From the NCBI GenBank assembly GCA_020403425.1, contig JADBXR010000005.1:62001-126000 (forward strand): 64,000 bases of DNA. Direction: 5' to 3'. The position numbers and the translations under genes are program-made. The stretch comes from Chitinophagaceae bacterium. GTDB lineage: Bacteria > Bacteroidota > Bacteroidia > Chitinophagales > Chitinophagaceae. The notes beneath the pieces were generated by a model. The model was given only the letters and a program-made list of their open reading frames with translations. It searched no databases and was not told where the DNA came from. This document shows positions 22,909 to 31,202 of the stretch, piece by piece (the stretch's first letter is position 1; each line of letters begins with the position of its first letter).

Positions 22909-25119
22909 TTATAATGTCATCTGCATCATGGCCAGTCTTGACAGCTCAGAAACAGTAGGCTGTTGCTCACCGCTTTCCGGTGCTTTTGGGGCATCGGGAG
23001 CCTTATTTGCATTAGGTGCTGTAAGCGTGGCTGCTGTTTTCTGGTAGCGATAACGGGTAGTATCTACCGGTTTATCCAGCTCTTTCTTCAACTCCTCCGC
23101 TTCTTTCTGTTTCTTCTCGTATTCTTTTTTCAGCTCTTCCTTGCTTTTTTTGAAATTCTCCACGGCTTCCGTATCGCTGTTCTCATCGTTATTGTCATTC
23201 TCTTTCTTGTCTACGCGCTCCAGTCCCCCGGGTGTCATCACATACTCTACATCGGAACTCCACCAGTAGTCGTTGTTCCAGTCCTCATCAAAGTCCCAGT
23301 CGTTACGACCCGAATTGATGTGGAATGAATGCAGCCTGCGCGATACGGATTCTTTGATCACGATACGTTTGCCAACAGGGACCTGCAGGTTCACGGTCAC
23401 ACTCTGGTTGCGGAAACGGGTACCACGCTGTAGGGAGAATCCGCGATCCAGGTAGATCAGGCTGTCTTGCTGATTGATCCCGTAACTGATCTCTTTTACA
23501 TTACGCAGGGCAGAACTTTCATCAGGGCCATTACTGTACTTATACGAACCGATATGGAAGAGTGAGTCATTACTTTTTACGATACGCAAGCGAACGTTAT
23601 TCAGGAACAGGCTGTCATCGCTCATGCTGAGGATGCCATCCATCCTGAACCAGCGACCGTACACCTTGACTTTACTCTCCGGAACATTCACGATCAGTTT
23701 TCCGGTGCTGGGCTGTACAATAGTATAATCCTGTTTATCACGTGCCCTTGCATCAAAATTGCGTGCAATGGAAGCTGCCAGCAGACCAGCGCATACCAGG
23801 CCTATGAACCAGAGACCACCGAAAGTGAATCCCAGGTACCTGTTACCCGATCTTACGCCCATGATCCGGCGGATGACCCAGGTAATGAATGCCACTACCG
23901 GCACACCCAGGAACAGCAGAAGTGTAGACCAGGCCAGGAAATTCTGCCAGAAACCTTCCAGGAAAAAATTCTTCAGGGGAAATACACCCACTCCTGCAAC
24001 CATGATGGCCAGTAAGGCAACCAGTAAGGCGAATGCAATGATCCCTGCGATAAAGAGGAAAAAGGCTTTGAACAGGATACCGATGGCACGACCCAAACGG
24101 CTTCCGCCTCTTTTAATGGCCGAACCTGCTTCTGCGCCAAACTGCTGACCTGTCTGTCCGATGGTAGAGCCTACTTCCTGACTAAAATCCCTGGCTTTGT
24201 TTTTGAATTCGCCACCCCATTTCTCGGCGCGTGACTTGAAACCCTCCAAGTCTTCCTGGATCGTGTTCTTGATCGTGTTCAGGTCCACTTTTTCACCACG
24301 CATCTCCAGTTTCTCAGAAGCACTCTTGGCTTCGGGGATCACGGCCCATAATACGGCATACACGATGAACAGGGTACCACCGAACGATCCGAAAATAATG
24401 CTGGGGAAGGGATCTACATCGAACCAGAATATCCCCCTGAAAATAGAATTGATGATACCCAGTACCAGTGGCAGGGCAAAGATCAGACGGGGTATCCATA
24501 CCGCGATATCGAAATAAGAAGCGATACCACTGGCCACACCCGCCACCACTTTTTCCTCAGGGTTACGATACAGTCTTTTAGTAGAAGTGGTATGCACCAA
24601 TGCCTTTGAAGGCAGGATGATCCACAATAAGATATATAAAAGGATACCGGTTCCGGCGCCAAAACTGATCAGGGCGAACACCAGGCGGACAATGGTAGGG
24701 TCTACCCGTAAATAAGTGGCCAGTCCACCGCACACTCCACCCAGTATCTTATCATTCTCATCACGGTATAAACGGCCACGGGGCGATTCACTATCAGCAG
24801 TATGCTGATGGCCCCTGTTCTCCTCTCCGCCCAGCTGCGATTTCACTTTTCCTTCTTCGCCTTCAAAGTCTTCAGGGCGACCCATGCTTTCGATGATCTG
24901 GTTCACATCTGCTTCTGTGATGCAGGTGCTCCCTTTTTTCAGGCTTTCGCCAAACAGTTCGGCAATACGGCCCTCAATATCGTTGATGATCTCGTCACGT
25001 CCCTCCTCATCTGCAAAGAACCTGCGCAAACTTTCCACATACTGCTTCAGCATGTCGTAGGCAGCTTCCTCAATGGGGATCACCCTGCCCTGAAAGTTTA
25101 TATTGATTACCTTTTTCAT
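22909..25119 (-). CDS. Double PspC-domain membrane protein
   Basis: 736 residues. A helical cytoplasmic N-terminus (about 1-100, VININFQGRVIPIEEAAYDML) leads to two PspC domains: RLYRDENDKILGGVCGGLATYLRVD (about 113-175) and RLYRNPEEKVVAGVASGIASYFDI (about 182-270). Several more membrane helices follow, then an extracytoplasmic beta-rich region and a charged coiled tail (FKKSKEELKKEYEKKQKEAEELKKELDK). PspC proteins take part in envelope-stress sensing. The PadR gene and a small upstream gene form an operon with it, a common Bacteroidota arrangement. Confidence 0.88.
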   Translation of the reverse strand: MKKVININFQGRVIPIEEAAYDMLKQYVESLRRFFADEEGRDEIINDIEGRIAELFGESLKKGSTCITEADVNQIIESMGRPEDFEGEEGKVKSQLGGEENRGHQHTADSESPRGRLYRDENDKILGGVCGGLATYLRVDPTIVRLVFALISFGAGTGILLYILLWIILPSKALVHTTSTKRLYRNPEEKVVAGVASGIASYFDIAVWIPRLIFALPLVLGIINSIFRGIFWFDVDPFPSIIFGSFGGTLFIVYAVLWAVIPEAKSASEKLEMRGEKVDLNTIKNTIQEDLEGFKSRAEKWGGEFKNKARDFSQEVGSTIGQTGQQFGAEAGSAIKRGGSRLGRAIGILFKAFFLFIAGIIAFALLVALLAIMVAGVGVFPLKNFFLEGFWQNFLAWSTLLLFLGVPVVAFITWVIRRIMGVRSGNRYLGFTFGGLWFIGLVCAGLLAASIARNFDARARDKQDYTIVQPSTGKLIVNVPESKVKVYGRWFRMDGILSMSDDSLFLNNVRLRIVKSNDSLFHIGSYKYSNGPDESSALRNVKEISYGINQQDSLIYLDRGFSLQRGTRFRNQSVTVNLQVPVGKRIVIKESVSRRLHSFHINSGRNDWDFDEDWNNDYWWSSDVEYVMTPGGLERVDKKENDNNDENSDTEAVENFKKSKEELKKEYEKKQKEAEELKKELDKPVDTTRYRYQKTAATLTAPNANKAPDAPKAPESGEQQPTVSELSRLAMMQMTL

Positions 25120-25142
25120 GTCAGTTCAATTTTATTGGTTGG

Positions 25143-25508
25143 TTAAGGTTGGGATTGGATTTCTTCGGATGTGTTGTTGTCTGCAGGTTGCGTCAGGGCA
25201 TGAACAGCATCCGCCAGTTCTTGCCAGGTTCTTTCCAGTTCTCCGTAGAATTCGAGGCCTTTGTCGGTCATCACGAAATATTTACGGGGTGGACCGCTGT
25301 TGCTTTCTACCCAGCGGTAGGTAAGCAGTCCTGCATTCTTTAATCGCGTAAGCAAAGGATAGAGAGTTCCCTCCAGGATGTGGAGGTTAGCTGCTTTCAT
25401 CCGCTCAACCAGGTCCGAAGGATACACTTCACCCTGGCGAATGATGGATAAAATACAAAACTCCAATACGCCCTTTCGCATCTGACTTTGTGTGTTCTGA
25501 ATGTCCAT
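25143..25508 (-). CDS. PadR-family transcriptional regulator
   Basis: 121 residues with the PadR winged helix: MRKGVLEFCILSIIRQGEVYPSDLVERMKAANLHILEGTLYPLLTRLKNAGLL, then the basic wing SGPPRKYFVMTDKG and a C-terminal dimerisation helix. PadR proteins usually repress their own operons. The gene lies 23 bp upstream of the PspC gene and 71 bp downstream of a small gene. The 9-bp inverted repeat at 25879-25901 is a likely operator. Confidence 0.92.
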   Translation of the reverse strand: MDIQNTQSQMRKGVLEFCILSIIRQGEVYPSDLVERMKAANLHILEGTLYPLLTRLKNAGLLTYRWVESNSGPPRKYFVMTDKGLEFYGELERTWQELADAVHALTQPADNNTSEEIQSQP

Positions 25509-25579
25509 AACCGGAGTTTTTGTCCTGCCGCCTTACTGATTAAATTGGCAGGCTTTGTGATTGAATGATGTCGTTGCTG

Positions 25580-25774
25580 TTAGTAGGCCAAATGTCTTCT
25601 GACAATTCTTGTCCTGCGACTGCGTTCCATGTTCCAGAGGTCTACCACTCCAAAAGCGGTCTTCTGATTTACCTGGGCAACATTGGTGGCTACTGTTTCT
25701 TTCACTTCTTTCACTAAGTTATTCAACTGGTTTTCGCCCAGTGCCTGAAAGAAGAAGTTGTTTTGCGTTTTCAT
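25580..25774 (-). CDS. Small protein of the PadR-PspC operon
   Basis: 64 residues, not recognised as a named family. The N-terminal half is amphipathic and helical (FFFQALGENQLNNLVKEVKETVAT); the C-terminal half is basic (NMERSRRTRIVRRHLAY). There is no signal peptide or membrane helix. It is the first gene after the operator-bearing promoter at 25860-25901, ahead of padR and pspC, so it is probably co-regulated with them. Codon use and a clean start argue that it is real. Confidence 0.7.
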   Translation of the reverse strand: MKTQNNFFFQALGENQLNNLVKEVKETVATNVAQVNQKTAFGVVDLWNMERSRRTRIVRRHLAY

Positions 25775-25859
25775 GATCTCTTTATTTTAATGTTTTCTGT
25801 TTTTCCAGTGTTGGGAAGGAACCTGCTGTCATACTCCTGGTTCATTCCCTTTGACAACA

Positions 25860-25901
25860 CAAAGATGTGCATTTATTTGGTACTATGCAACACATAGTAC
25901 C
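25860..25901 (-). promoter_or_regulatory. Promoter with overlapping inverted repeat, probable PadR operator
   Basis: The plus strand has GGTACTATG (25879-25887), CAACA, then CATAGTACC (25893-25901): a perfect 9-bp inverted repeat. On the minus strand a TTG (25890-25888) inside the repeat is followed after 20 nt by CATCTTTG (25867-25860), matching the Bacteroidota -33 and -7 layout with one mismatch. A repressor bound here would cover the -33 element. PadR is the obvious candidate. Confidence 0.7.
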
Positions 25902-25944
25902 AGTTTTTTTCAGGTAATAGGTAGCGGACAATAACTGGCTTACC

Positions 25945-25971
25945 ATAAATAATTGATTATCAATTATTTAT
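25945..25971. repeat. 27-bp perfect AT-rich palindrome
   Basis: ATAAATAATTGAT (25945-25957), one T, then ATCAATTATTTAT (25959-25971). It lies between the divergent PadR-operon and arsR promoters. It could be an operator or a DNA cruciform; without a U-run beyond the palindrome itself it is not a clear terminator. Confidence 0.6.
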
Positions 25972-26063
25972 CCAAAATGTGTGATTTTGCGAAATGTTGA
26001 ACGGTTTTATTTCTTGACAAACGGTTTTCATATCAGATCGGCTTCAGGTTCGAAAAAATATTC

Positions 26064-26126
26064 ATCGTACCTGTACGATTAATAAGAAAAACCCCTTTAC
26101 TTTGCATTATCGTACAAAAACGATAA
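26064..26126 (+). promoter_or_regulatory. arsR promoter with two ATCGTAC-type inverted repeats
   Basis: Two related inverted repeats flank the promoter: ATCGTAC-CT-GTACGAT (26064-26079) and TTATCGT-N6-ACGATAA (26107-26126). A -7-like box TTACTTTG (26097-26104) sits between them. Paired operators around a promoter fit autorepression by the ArsR protein encoded just downstream. Confidence 0.65.
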
Positions 26127-26130
26127 ACCA

Positions 26131-26466
26131 ATGGCTTCAGCAAAAACAGAGGTATTTACCCAGGCAGAGCAGGACCTGGCCGCTTTTGCGAAAGTATTAT
26201 CGCACCCGGCCCGCATCGCCATTTTAAAGATACTGGCAGCGCAGAACGCCTGTATCTGCGGCGAGATCGTAGAGGTACTGCCGCTGGCGCAATCCACCGT
26301 ATCACAACATTTAAAGGAACTAAAGAACGCAGGACTCATCAAAGGGACCATTGAGGGGCCTAAGAGCTGCTACTGCATCAACCGCGAAGCATTTGAAAAA
26401 TTAAACGAGGAATTCAACTCCCTGTTCCAGACACTGCGTGCAGAAGGACAGGCAAATTGTTGCTAA
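26131..26466 (+). CDS. arsR: ArsR-family metalloregulatory repressor
   Basis: 111 residues. A winged helix-turn-helix (FAKVLSHPARIAILKILAAQNACICGEIVEVLPLAQSTVSQHLKELKNAGLI) is typical of ArsR/SmtB. The CIC pair sits at the start of the alpha-3 region, where arsenite-sensing ArsR proteins carry their Cys; further Cys are in SCYC and the C-terminal NCC. It would release DNA on binding trivalent arsenic. It heads the arsenic operon and two inverted repeats overlap its promoter. Confidence 0.92.
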   Translation: MASAKTEVFTQAEQDLAAFAKVLSHPARIAILKILAAQNACICGEIVEVLPLAQSTVSQHLKELKNAGLIKGTIEGPKSCYCINREAFEKLNEEFNSLFQTLRAEGQANCC

Positions 26467-26530
26467 CCAGCCTGGCACGTCAGAGGCAGCTGCCGCTTTC
26501 GTACCGGGCCTTTTATACAACCTTAAATAC

Positions 26531-27388
26531 ATGTATATGCAAACCGAACAGGAATTAAAAGCGCTGGTAAAAGAAAAATACAGCGAGATCGCTGAGCAGT
26601 CGCGCACACAGAACCTCTCTTCCTGCTGCGGCTCCGGCTGCTGCAGTGATGAAGTATATAACCTGATGGCAGATGATTATAGCCAGCTCAAAGGCTATAC
26701 CGCCGATGCAGACCTTGGTCTGGGCTGCGGATTACCCACCGAATTTGCGCAGATCAAAAAAGGGGATGTGGTGATAGACCTGGGCAGCGGTGCCGGCAAC
26801 GATTGTTTTGTGGCACGTGCGGCCACCGGCGAAACAGGGAAGGTCATCGGCATAGATTTTACCGAAAAGATGATTGAGAAAGCCAGAAGCAACGCAGAAA
26901 AACTGGGCTATCACAATGTGGAGTTCCGTTTTGGCGATATCGAACACATGCCCGTGTCGGCCAATGTTGCGGATGTGGTGGTCAGCAACTGCGTGCTCAA
27001 CCTCGTTCCCAATAAATTCAATGTATTGAAAGAAGTGTACCGTGTATTGAAACCCGGCGGCCACTTCAGCATTTCCGATATTGTGCTGGAAGGGGAATTA
27101 CCCGCGCAACTGAAACAGGCCGCCGAAATGTATGCAGGCTGCGTAGCAGGCGCCATTCAGAAACAAGTATACCTGGAGCTGATCCATACCACCGGTTTCA
27201 CGAATGTGACCCTGCAGAAAGAGAAAGTGATCACCATTCCGGATGATATCCTTATCAATTATATCAGCAAGGAAGAGATAACCACATTCCGGAACAGCAG
27301 CATGGGTATTTACAGTGTTACTGTATACGCTGAAAAACCTGCTGCCAAAGAAACCTGCTGTACCCCGGGTTCCGGCTGCTGTAATTAA
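26531..27388 (+). CDS. arsM: Arsenite S-adenosylmethionine methyltransferase
   Basis: About 285 residues. ArsM methylates As(III) with SAM. The Rossmann motif is VVIDLGSGAGNDCFVAR. The arsenic-binding Cys are present: a CC pair region near the N-terminus (SSCCGSGCCSD), GLGCGLP, SNCVLNLVP and MYAGCVAGA. The C-terminus ends in a Cys-rich tail (CCTPGSGCCN) often seen in bacterial ArsM. The frame is open to 26438, overlapping arsR, but the ATG at 26531 (or 26537) gives the normal N-terminus. Third-party use of methylation with efflux is typical of aerobic Bacteroidota. Confidence 0.93.
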   Translation: MYMQTEQELKALVKEKYSEIAEQSRTQNLSSCCGSGCCSDEVYNLMADDYSQLKGYTADADLGLGCGLPTEFAQIKKGDVVIDLGSGAGNDCFVARAATGETGKVIGIDFTEKMIEKARSNAEKLGYHNVEFRFGDIEHMPVSANVADVVVSNCVLNLVPNKFNVLKEVYRVLKPGGHFSISDIVLEGELPAQLKQAAEMYAGCVAGAIQKQVYLELIHTTGFTNVTLQKEKVITIPDDILINYISKEEITTFRNSSMGIYSVTVYAEKPAAKETCCTPGSGCCN

Positions 27389-27397
27389 TACCAACCT

Positions 27398-27431
27398 GCG
27401 CCTTTGCGGGAGAATTTTCGCACAAAGGCGC
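27398..27431 (+). other. Intercistronic hairpin between arsM and the acetyltransferase gene
   Basis: GCGCCTTTG (27398-27406) and CAAAGGCGC (27423-27431) form a 9-bp stem with a 16-nt loop. There is no U-run, so it may be an mRNA processing or stability element, not a terminator. Confidence 0.5.
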
Positions 27432-27448
27432 AAACTGAAATACATTGT

Positions 27449-27931
27449 ATGTTTATTACCAACCTCCTTCCCGAACATTGGGAAGCTGTCAAAACCATTT
27501 ATGAGGAAGGCATTGCCACCGGCAATGCCACTTTTCAGACCGCGGTTCCTTCCTGGGAAGAATGGGATATTTCCCACAGCAAACAGCCAAGACTGGTTGC
27601 TATGGAAGAGGATACCGTTTTGGGCTGGGCCGCCATTACACCGGTAAGCGGCCGTTGTGTGTATGCCGGTGTGGGTGAAGTAAGTGTGTATGTAAGCGCG
27701 GCAGCCCGCGGCAAAGGCGTTGGCAAACAACTGCTGCTGGCCCTGACGGAAGAGAGCGAAAAACAGAACTTCTGGACCCTGCAGGCCGGCATCTTCCCGG
27801 AGAATACTGCCAGCGTGCATTTACACGAACAATGTGGTTTCCGGTTGGTAGGCCACAGGGAAAAGATCGGAAAAATGAAGGGTGTATGGCGCGATACCTT
27901 ATTGTTCGAAAAAAGAAGCACTAAATTCTAA
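27449..27931 (+). CDS. arsN1: Phosphinothricin/arsinothricin-type N-acetyltransferase
   Basis: 160 residues, GNAT family of the phosphinothricin-acetyltransferase group: [19 protein letters not shown] at the N-terminus, the acetyl-CoA loop [11 protein letters not shown], and [24 protein letters not shown] near the C-terminus. ArsN1 proteins of this group acetylate arsinothricin, an arsenic antibiotic, and are found in ars operons. The location between arsM and acr3 supports this assignment, but other amino-acid-like substrates remain possible. The ATG at 27449 is preferred over the frame opening at 27404, which lies inside the hairpin. Confidence 0.8.
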   Translation: MFITNLLPEHWEAVKTIYEEGIATGNATFQTAVPSWEEWDISHSKQPRLVAMEEDTVLGWAAITPVSGRCVYAGVGEVSVYVSAAARGKGVGKQLLLALTEESEKQNFWTLQAGIFPENTASVHLHEQCGFRLVGHREKIGKMKGVWRDTLLFEKRSTKF

Positions 27932-27939
27932 ACCAGCAT

Positions 27940-29022
27940 ATGTCTGCCAACAACTGCGCACCTGCCCACGAAAGAAAAAAATTAAGTTTTCTGGATCGTT
28001 ACCTCACCCTCTGGATCTTTCTGGCCATGGGCCTGGGTGTGGGCATCGGTTATCTTTTCCCTTCCTCAGCCGGTTTCATCAACAGTTTTTCCAGTGGCAC
28101 CACCAATATACCACTGGCACTGGGATTGATCTTGATGATGTACCCACCCTTGGCCAAAGTACGCTACGAGAAAATATTCGAAGTATTTCGCAATACAAGG
28201 GTATTGGGCGCCTCCCTGTTACTGAATTGGATCATTGGTCCCATTGTCATGTTCCTGCTGGCCATCCTTTTTTTACAGGGATACCCGGAATACATGACAG
28301 GACTGATCCTGATCGGATTGGCGCGTTGTATTGCCATGGTCGTGGTATGGAACGAGCTTGCCGAAGGCAACCGTGAATACGCAGCAGGCCTGGTGGCACT
28401 GAACAGTATTTTCCAGGTATTGCTGTACAGTGTATATGCATGGTTCTTCATCACCGTATTGCCACCGTTATTCGGTATCGGCGGACTGGAAGTGTCGATC
28501 ACCATTGGCATGATCGCTAAATCGGTGGCCATTTACCTGGGTATCCCTTTCGCCGCAGGTGTCATCAGCAGATATATACTGATCCGTTTAAAAGGAGATG
28601 AATGGTTCCAGCAGCAATTTGTACCGGTCATCTCTCCCATTACACTGGTTGCCCTGCTATTCACCATCGTGGTCATGTTCAGCCTGAAAGGCGAACTCAT
28701 TGTCCGTATCCCGATGGATGTTGTGCGGATCGCCATACCGCTGCTGATCTATTTTATCCTGATGTTCCTTTCCGGTTTTTTTATTGCCAGGTACCTGGGT
28801 GCCGATTATTCCAAAAATGCCGCCATTGCCTTTACCGCCACCGGTAACAACTTTGAGCTGGCCATTGCCGTGGCCATCGGTGTGTTCGGGATCAACTCGG
28901 GACAGGCTTTTGCGGGCGTTATCGGCCCACTGGTAGAAGTACCGGCGCTGATTGCCCTTGTGAACGTGGCATTCTGGCTGAAGAAAAGATATTATACCCA
29001 ACCAAACACCACTCACGTATAA
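27940..29022 (+). CDS. acr3: ACR3-family arsenite efflux permease
   Basis: 360 residues with about ten membrane helices. The ACR3 hallmarks are [20 protein letters not shown] at the start, [12 protein letters not shown], the helix with the essential Cys in [22 protein letters not shown], and [16 protein letters not shown]. It exports As(III) across the inner membrane. It begins 8 bp after the acetyltransferase stop and precedes arsC by 13 bp, so all are one operon. Confidence 0.95.
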   Translation: MSANNCAPAHERKKLSFLDRYLTLWIFLAMGLGVGIGYLFPSSAGFINSFSSGTTNIPLALGLILMMYPPLAKVRYEKIFEVFRNTRVLGASLLLNWIIGPIVMFLLAILFLQGYPEYMTGLILIGLARCIAMVVVWNELAEGNREYAAGLVALNSIFQVLLYSVYAWFFITVLPPLFGIGGLEVSITIGMIAKSVAIYLGIPFAAGVISRYILIRLKGDEWFQQQFVPVISPITLVALLFTIVVMFSLKGELIVRIPMDVVRIAIPLLIYFILMFLSGFFIARYLGADYSKNAAIAFTATGNNFELAIAVAIGVFGINSGQAFAGVIGPLVEVPALIALVNVAFWLKKRYYTQPNTTHV

Positions 29023-29035
29023 CCCGTTCATACAT

Positions 29036-29434
29036 ATGCCAAGCAAAAAGAAAATACTATTCGTTTGCGTAGAAAACAGCAACCGCAGCCAGATGAGTCA
29101 GGCTTTTGCCTCCATACACGGCGGTGCGGATGTAGCAGCTTACAGCGCTGGTAGCAAACCCAGCGGCATAGTGAATCCCAAAGCCATTGCGGCGATGAAG
29201 GAACTGGGCTACGACCTGAGCGTCCACGATAGCAAATCCTTACAGGAAGTGGAACAGTATGCCCCATTTGATGCGGTGGTGACCATGGGCTGCGGTGATG
29301 CCTGTCCCTGGATGCCTGCCAAAAAATTCATTGAATGGCAGATCCCGGATCCCAAACATATGGATCCTGCGGAATTCAACCAGGTTCGCGACATGATCAG
29401 TGAAAAAGTGAAACAGTTACTGGCAGAACTATGA
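29036..29434 (+). CDS. arsC: Arsenate reductase, thioredoxin-coupled type
   Basis: 132 residues, low-molecular-weight phosphatase fold. The P-loop CVENSNRSQ (Cys 11, Arg 17) binds arsenate. The relay Cys lie in MGCGDACPW (Cys 86 and 90), as in Staphylococcus ArsC, which uses thioredoxin. It reduces As(V) to As(III) for Acr3 export or ArsM methylation. Last gene of the arsenic operon; its 3' end overlaps the convergent holin-family gene by 6 bp. Confidence 0.94.
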   Translation: MPSKKKILFVCVENSNRSQMSQAFASIHGGADVAAYSAGSKPSGIVNPKAIAAMKELGYDLSVHDSKSLQEVEQYAPFDAVVTMGCGDACPWMPAKKFIEWQIPDPKHMDPAEFNQVRDMISEKVKQLLAEL

Positions 29435-29794
29435 AGATCGTCGCTCATCCCTGTTCGTACCGATGAGCGCTTCTATCAGTGAGGAAACAATGCTGACCAC
29501 AAGGCTGAACACCAATGCGGCCACCCAGCCATCCACCGTAAGACCCGGCACCAGGCTGGCCGCCCATTTCACGATCAGGATATTGATGAACAGCAGGAAC
29601 AAACCCAGCGTGATGATGGTGAATGGGATGGTGAGGATGATCAGGATCGGCTTTACAAAACTATTGAGCAAGCCAAGTACCACAGCCACCAGTAAGGCCG
29701 TAACGGTACTGTCTACATGAACGCCTTTCAGTATATACGCTGCAAAAAGGACAGCAACGGCCGTTGCGACGGTTTTGGCAAAAAACTTTCCCAT
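29429..29794 (-). CDS. Phage holin family IV-like membrane protein
   Basis: 121 residues, four hydrophobic segments (KTVATAVAVLFAAYILKG, ALLVAVVLGLLNSFVKPILIILTIP, TIITLGLFLLFINILIVKWAASLVPG, VAALVFSLVVSIVSSLIEAL). This matches the widespread phage-holin family 4 superfamily, which in most genomes is a chromosomal membrane protein of unknown role with no phage nearby, as here. The frame opens at 29845, but the ATG at 29794 starts just before the first helix. Confidence 0.82.
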   Translation of the reverse strand: MGKFFAKTVATAVAVLFAAYILKGVHVDSTVTALLVAVVLGLLNSFVKPILIILTIPFTIITLGLFLLFINILIVKWAASLVPGLTVDGWVAALVFSLVVSIVSSLIEALIGTNRDERRSS

Positions 29795-29832
29795 ATTGCT
29801 TGATTGAAAGATCAAATTACCATTTAAATATC

Positions 29833-29902
29833 GAATAATGAACAAGGAATATTGAATGATGAGCCCCCTACTTCATCATTCAATATTCCTTGTTCATTAT
29901 TC
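29833..29902. repeat. Intergenic palindrome, 30-bp perfect arms (GAATAATGAACAAGG family)
   Basis: Left arm 29833-29862 (begins GAATAATGAACAAGGAATAT) is an exact inverted match to 29873-29902, with a 10-nt loop. It lies between the holin-family gene promoter and the M16 gene stop. Related copies are at 32518, 38733 and, degenerate, 10323. Confidence 0.9.
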
Positions 29903-29915
29903 ATGAGGCCATTCT

Positions 29916-31196
29916 TTAAACGACTACGACTTCATAGAAAGATTCAGGTTCCAGGTATCGTTGGGCAAGGGCCTGGATCTCTTCGGCGGTGATGGACTGT
30001 ACCACGCGGATGCTGTTGTAAAAATATTCATCGGTAAGTCCGTTCAGGATATAGTTCTTCCAGCGCGCAATGACCTGGAAAGGACCGTCCAGGTCGCCCA
30101 GCAAAGAGCCGATCATGTAATTGCGCACCAGGTCCAGCTCCTCCGCATCCACCGGTTCATTTCGCAGGATCGCCATTTCCTTATACACTTCATCAATCGT
30201 AGCAGCACACACATCACGCCCAGCTTCGGTGCTGATGAGCCAGGCGCTGCTATGGATATGGTTCTGCATATAACTGTGTATGCCGTAGGTATATCCTTTG
30301 TCTTCGCGGATATTACTCATCAGCCTTGATCCAAAGAACCCGCCGAAAATATTATTCAGCACCTGCGCCTTGGAGAATTCAGGGTGGTGCCGGTTGGGGA
30401 AGGGCCTGGCAATACGGATGGCTCCCTGCACCCCGTTGGGGTCGTTGACGATATTGTATTTCCGGGTCTCTGCCGGCTGTGGAGTATAAACGATCCCGGG
30501 CAGGTCATCCTGGCGAAAAGGCAGGTGACCAAACAGGCTATTCAGTTGCTCCTGTATATTGGCCGGTGGTTTACCAGCCACGAACATGAGGCATTTCCCT
30601 TCTGTATAAAAACGCTTATAAAAAGCAGCCAGCTCATCACGCTGCAGGTTATCATAATCCAGCGTGGATGTGTATTTCCCATAAGGATGGTGAAAACCGT
30701 ACACGTATTCATCGATCAAACGGTTGGCCACAAAGTCGCATTTCTTCAGGTTCACTTCCAGCCGTTGCTTCTGGTTCTGCTTGTAGATGGCCAGTTCTTC
30801 TTCCGGGAAGATGGACTCTGTCATCAGTTCAGCCACTACCGGCAGCAGGTCGGGCAAATGTTTACTGAGGCAATGCAGTGTGATGGTGGCGGTTTCATTA
30901 TAACAGCTTCGGTTCAGGTAAGCCCCATAGAACTCGAAATGTTCGTTGATGGCGAAGGCTTTTTTCTGACGGGTACCGTTCTTCAGCATAAAGTTGGTGG
31001 TGGCAGCTACGATATTCTTGTCCTCGTACCAGTTTCCCGCATAAAACACCCATTCGATCAGTAATACTTCCTGGGCGCCTGCATCAATACTGTATACAGG
31101 TACACCGTTATCCAACGTAAAATGATCGTACGGTTTTAACTGCAGCTGCATGTTAACCGCATCAATGATTTCCGGCGCAGTTTTTCTATTGATCAT
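29916..31196 (-). CDS. M16-family peptidase, inactive-type subunit
   Basis: 426 residues, M16 (pitrilysin/mitochondrial-processing-peptidase) fold. The region that should hold the inverted zinc motif HxxEH reads TNFMLKNGTRQKKAFAINEHFEFYG, so the zinc ligands are missing. The C-terminal half has the typical M16 Arg/Tyr region EDKGYTYGIHSYMQ. It is the partner of the catalytic M16 protein encoded 6 bp upstream, like the alpha subunit of mitochondrial processing peptidase. Both lack an obvious signal peptide, suggesting a cytoplasmic heterodimer. Confidence 0.9.
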   Translation of the reverse strand: MINRKTAPEIIDAVNMQLQLKPYDHFTLDNGVPVYSIDAGAQEVLLIEWVFYAGNWYEDKNIVAATTNFMLKNGTRQKKAFAINEHFEFYGAYLNRSCYNETATITLHCLSKHLPDLLPVVAELMTESIFPEEELAIYKQNQKQRLEVNLKKCDFVANRLIDEYVYGFHHPYGKYTSTLDYDNLQRDELAAFYKRFYTEGKCLMFVAGKPPANIQEQLNSLFGHLPFRQDDLPGIVYTPQPAETRKYNIVNDPNGVQGAIRIARPFPNRHHPEFSKAQVLNNIFGGFFGSRLMSNIREDKGYTYGIHSYMQNHIHSSAWLISTEAGRDVCAATIDEVYKEMAILRNEPVDAEELDLVRNYMIGSLLGDLDGPFQVIARWKNYILNGLTDEYFYNSIRVVQSITAEEIQALAQRYLEPESFYEVVVV

Positions 31197-31202
31197 TCCT
31201 GG

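Noticed and set aside
29429-29794. Holin-family gene as evidence of a prophage
   Set aside because: No other phage gene is nearby and this family is common on Bacteroidota chromosomes.
29833-29902. Palindrome as a simple transcription terminator
   Set aside because: No U-run beyond the arms, 30-bp perfect arms, and sequence-related copies elsewhere point to a repeat family.
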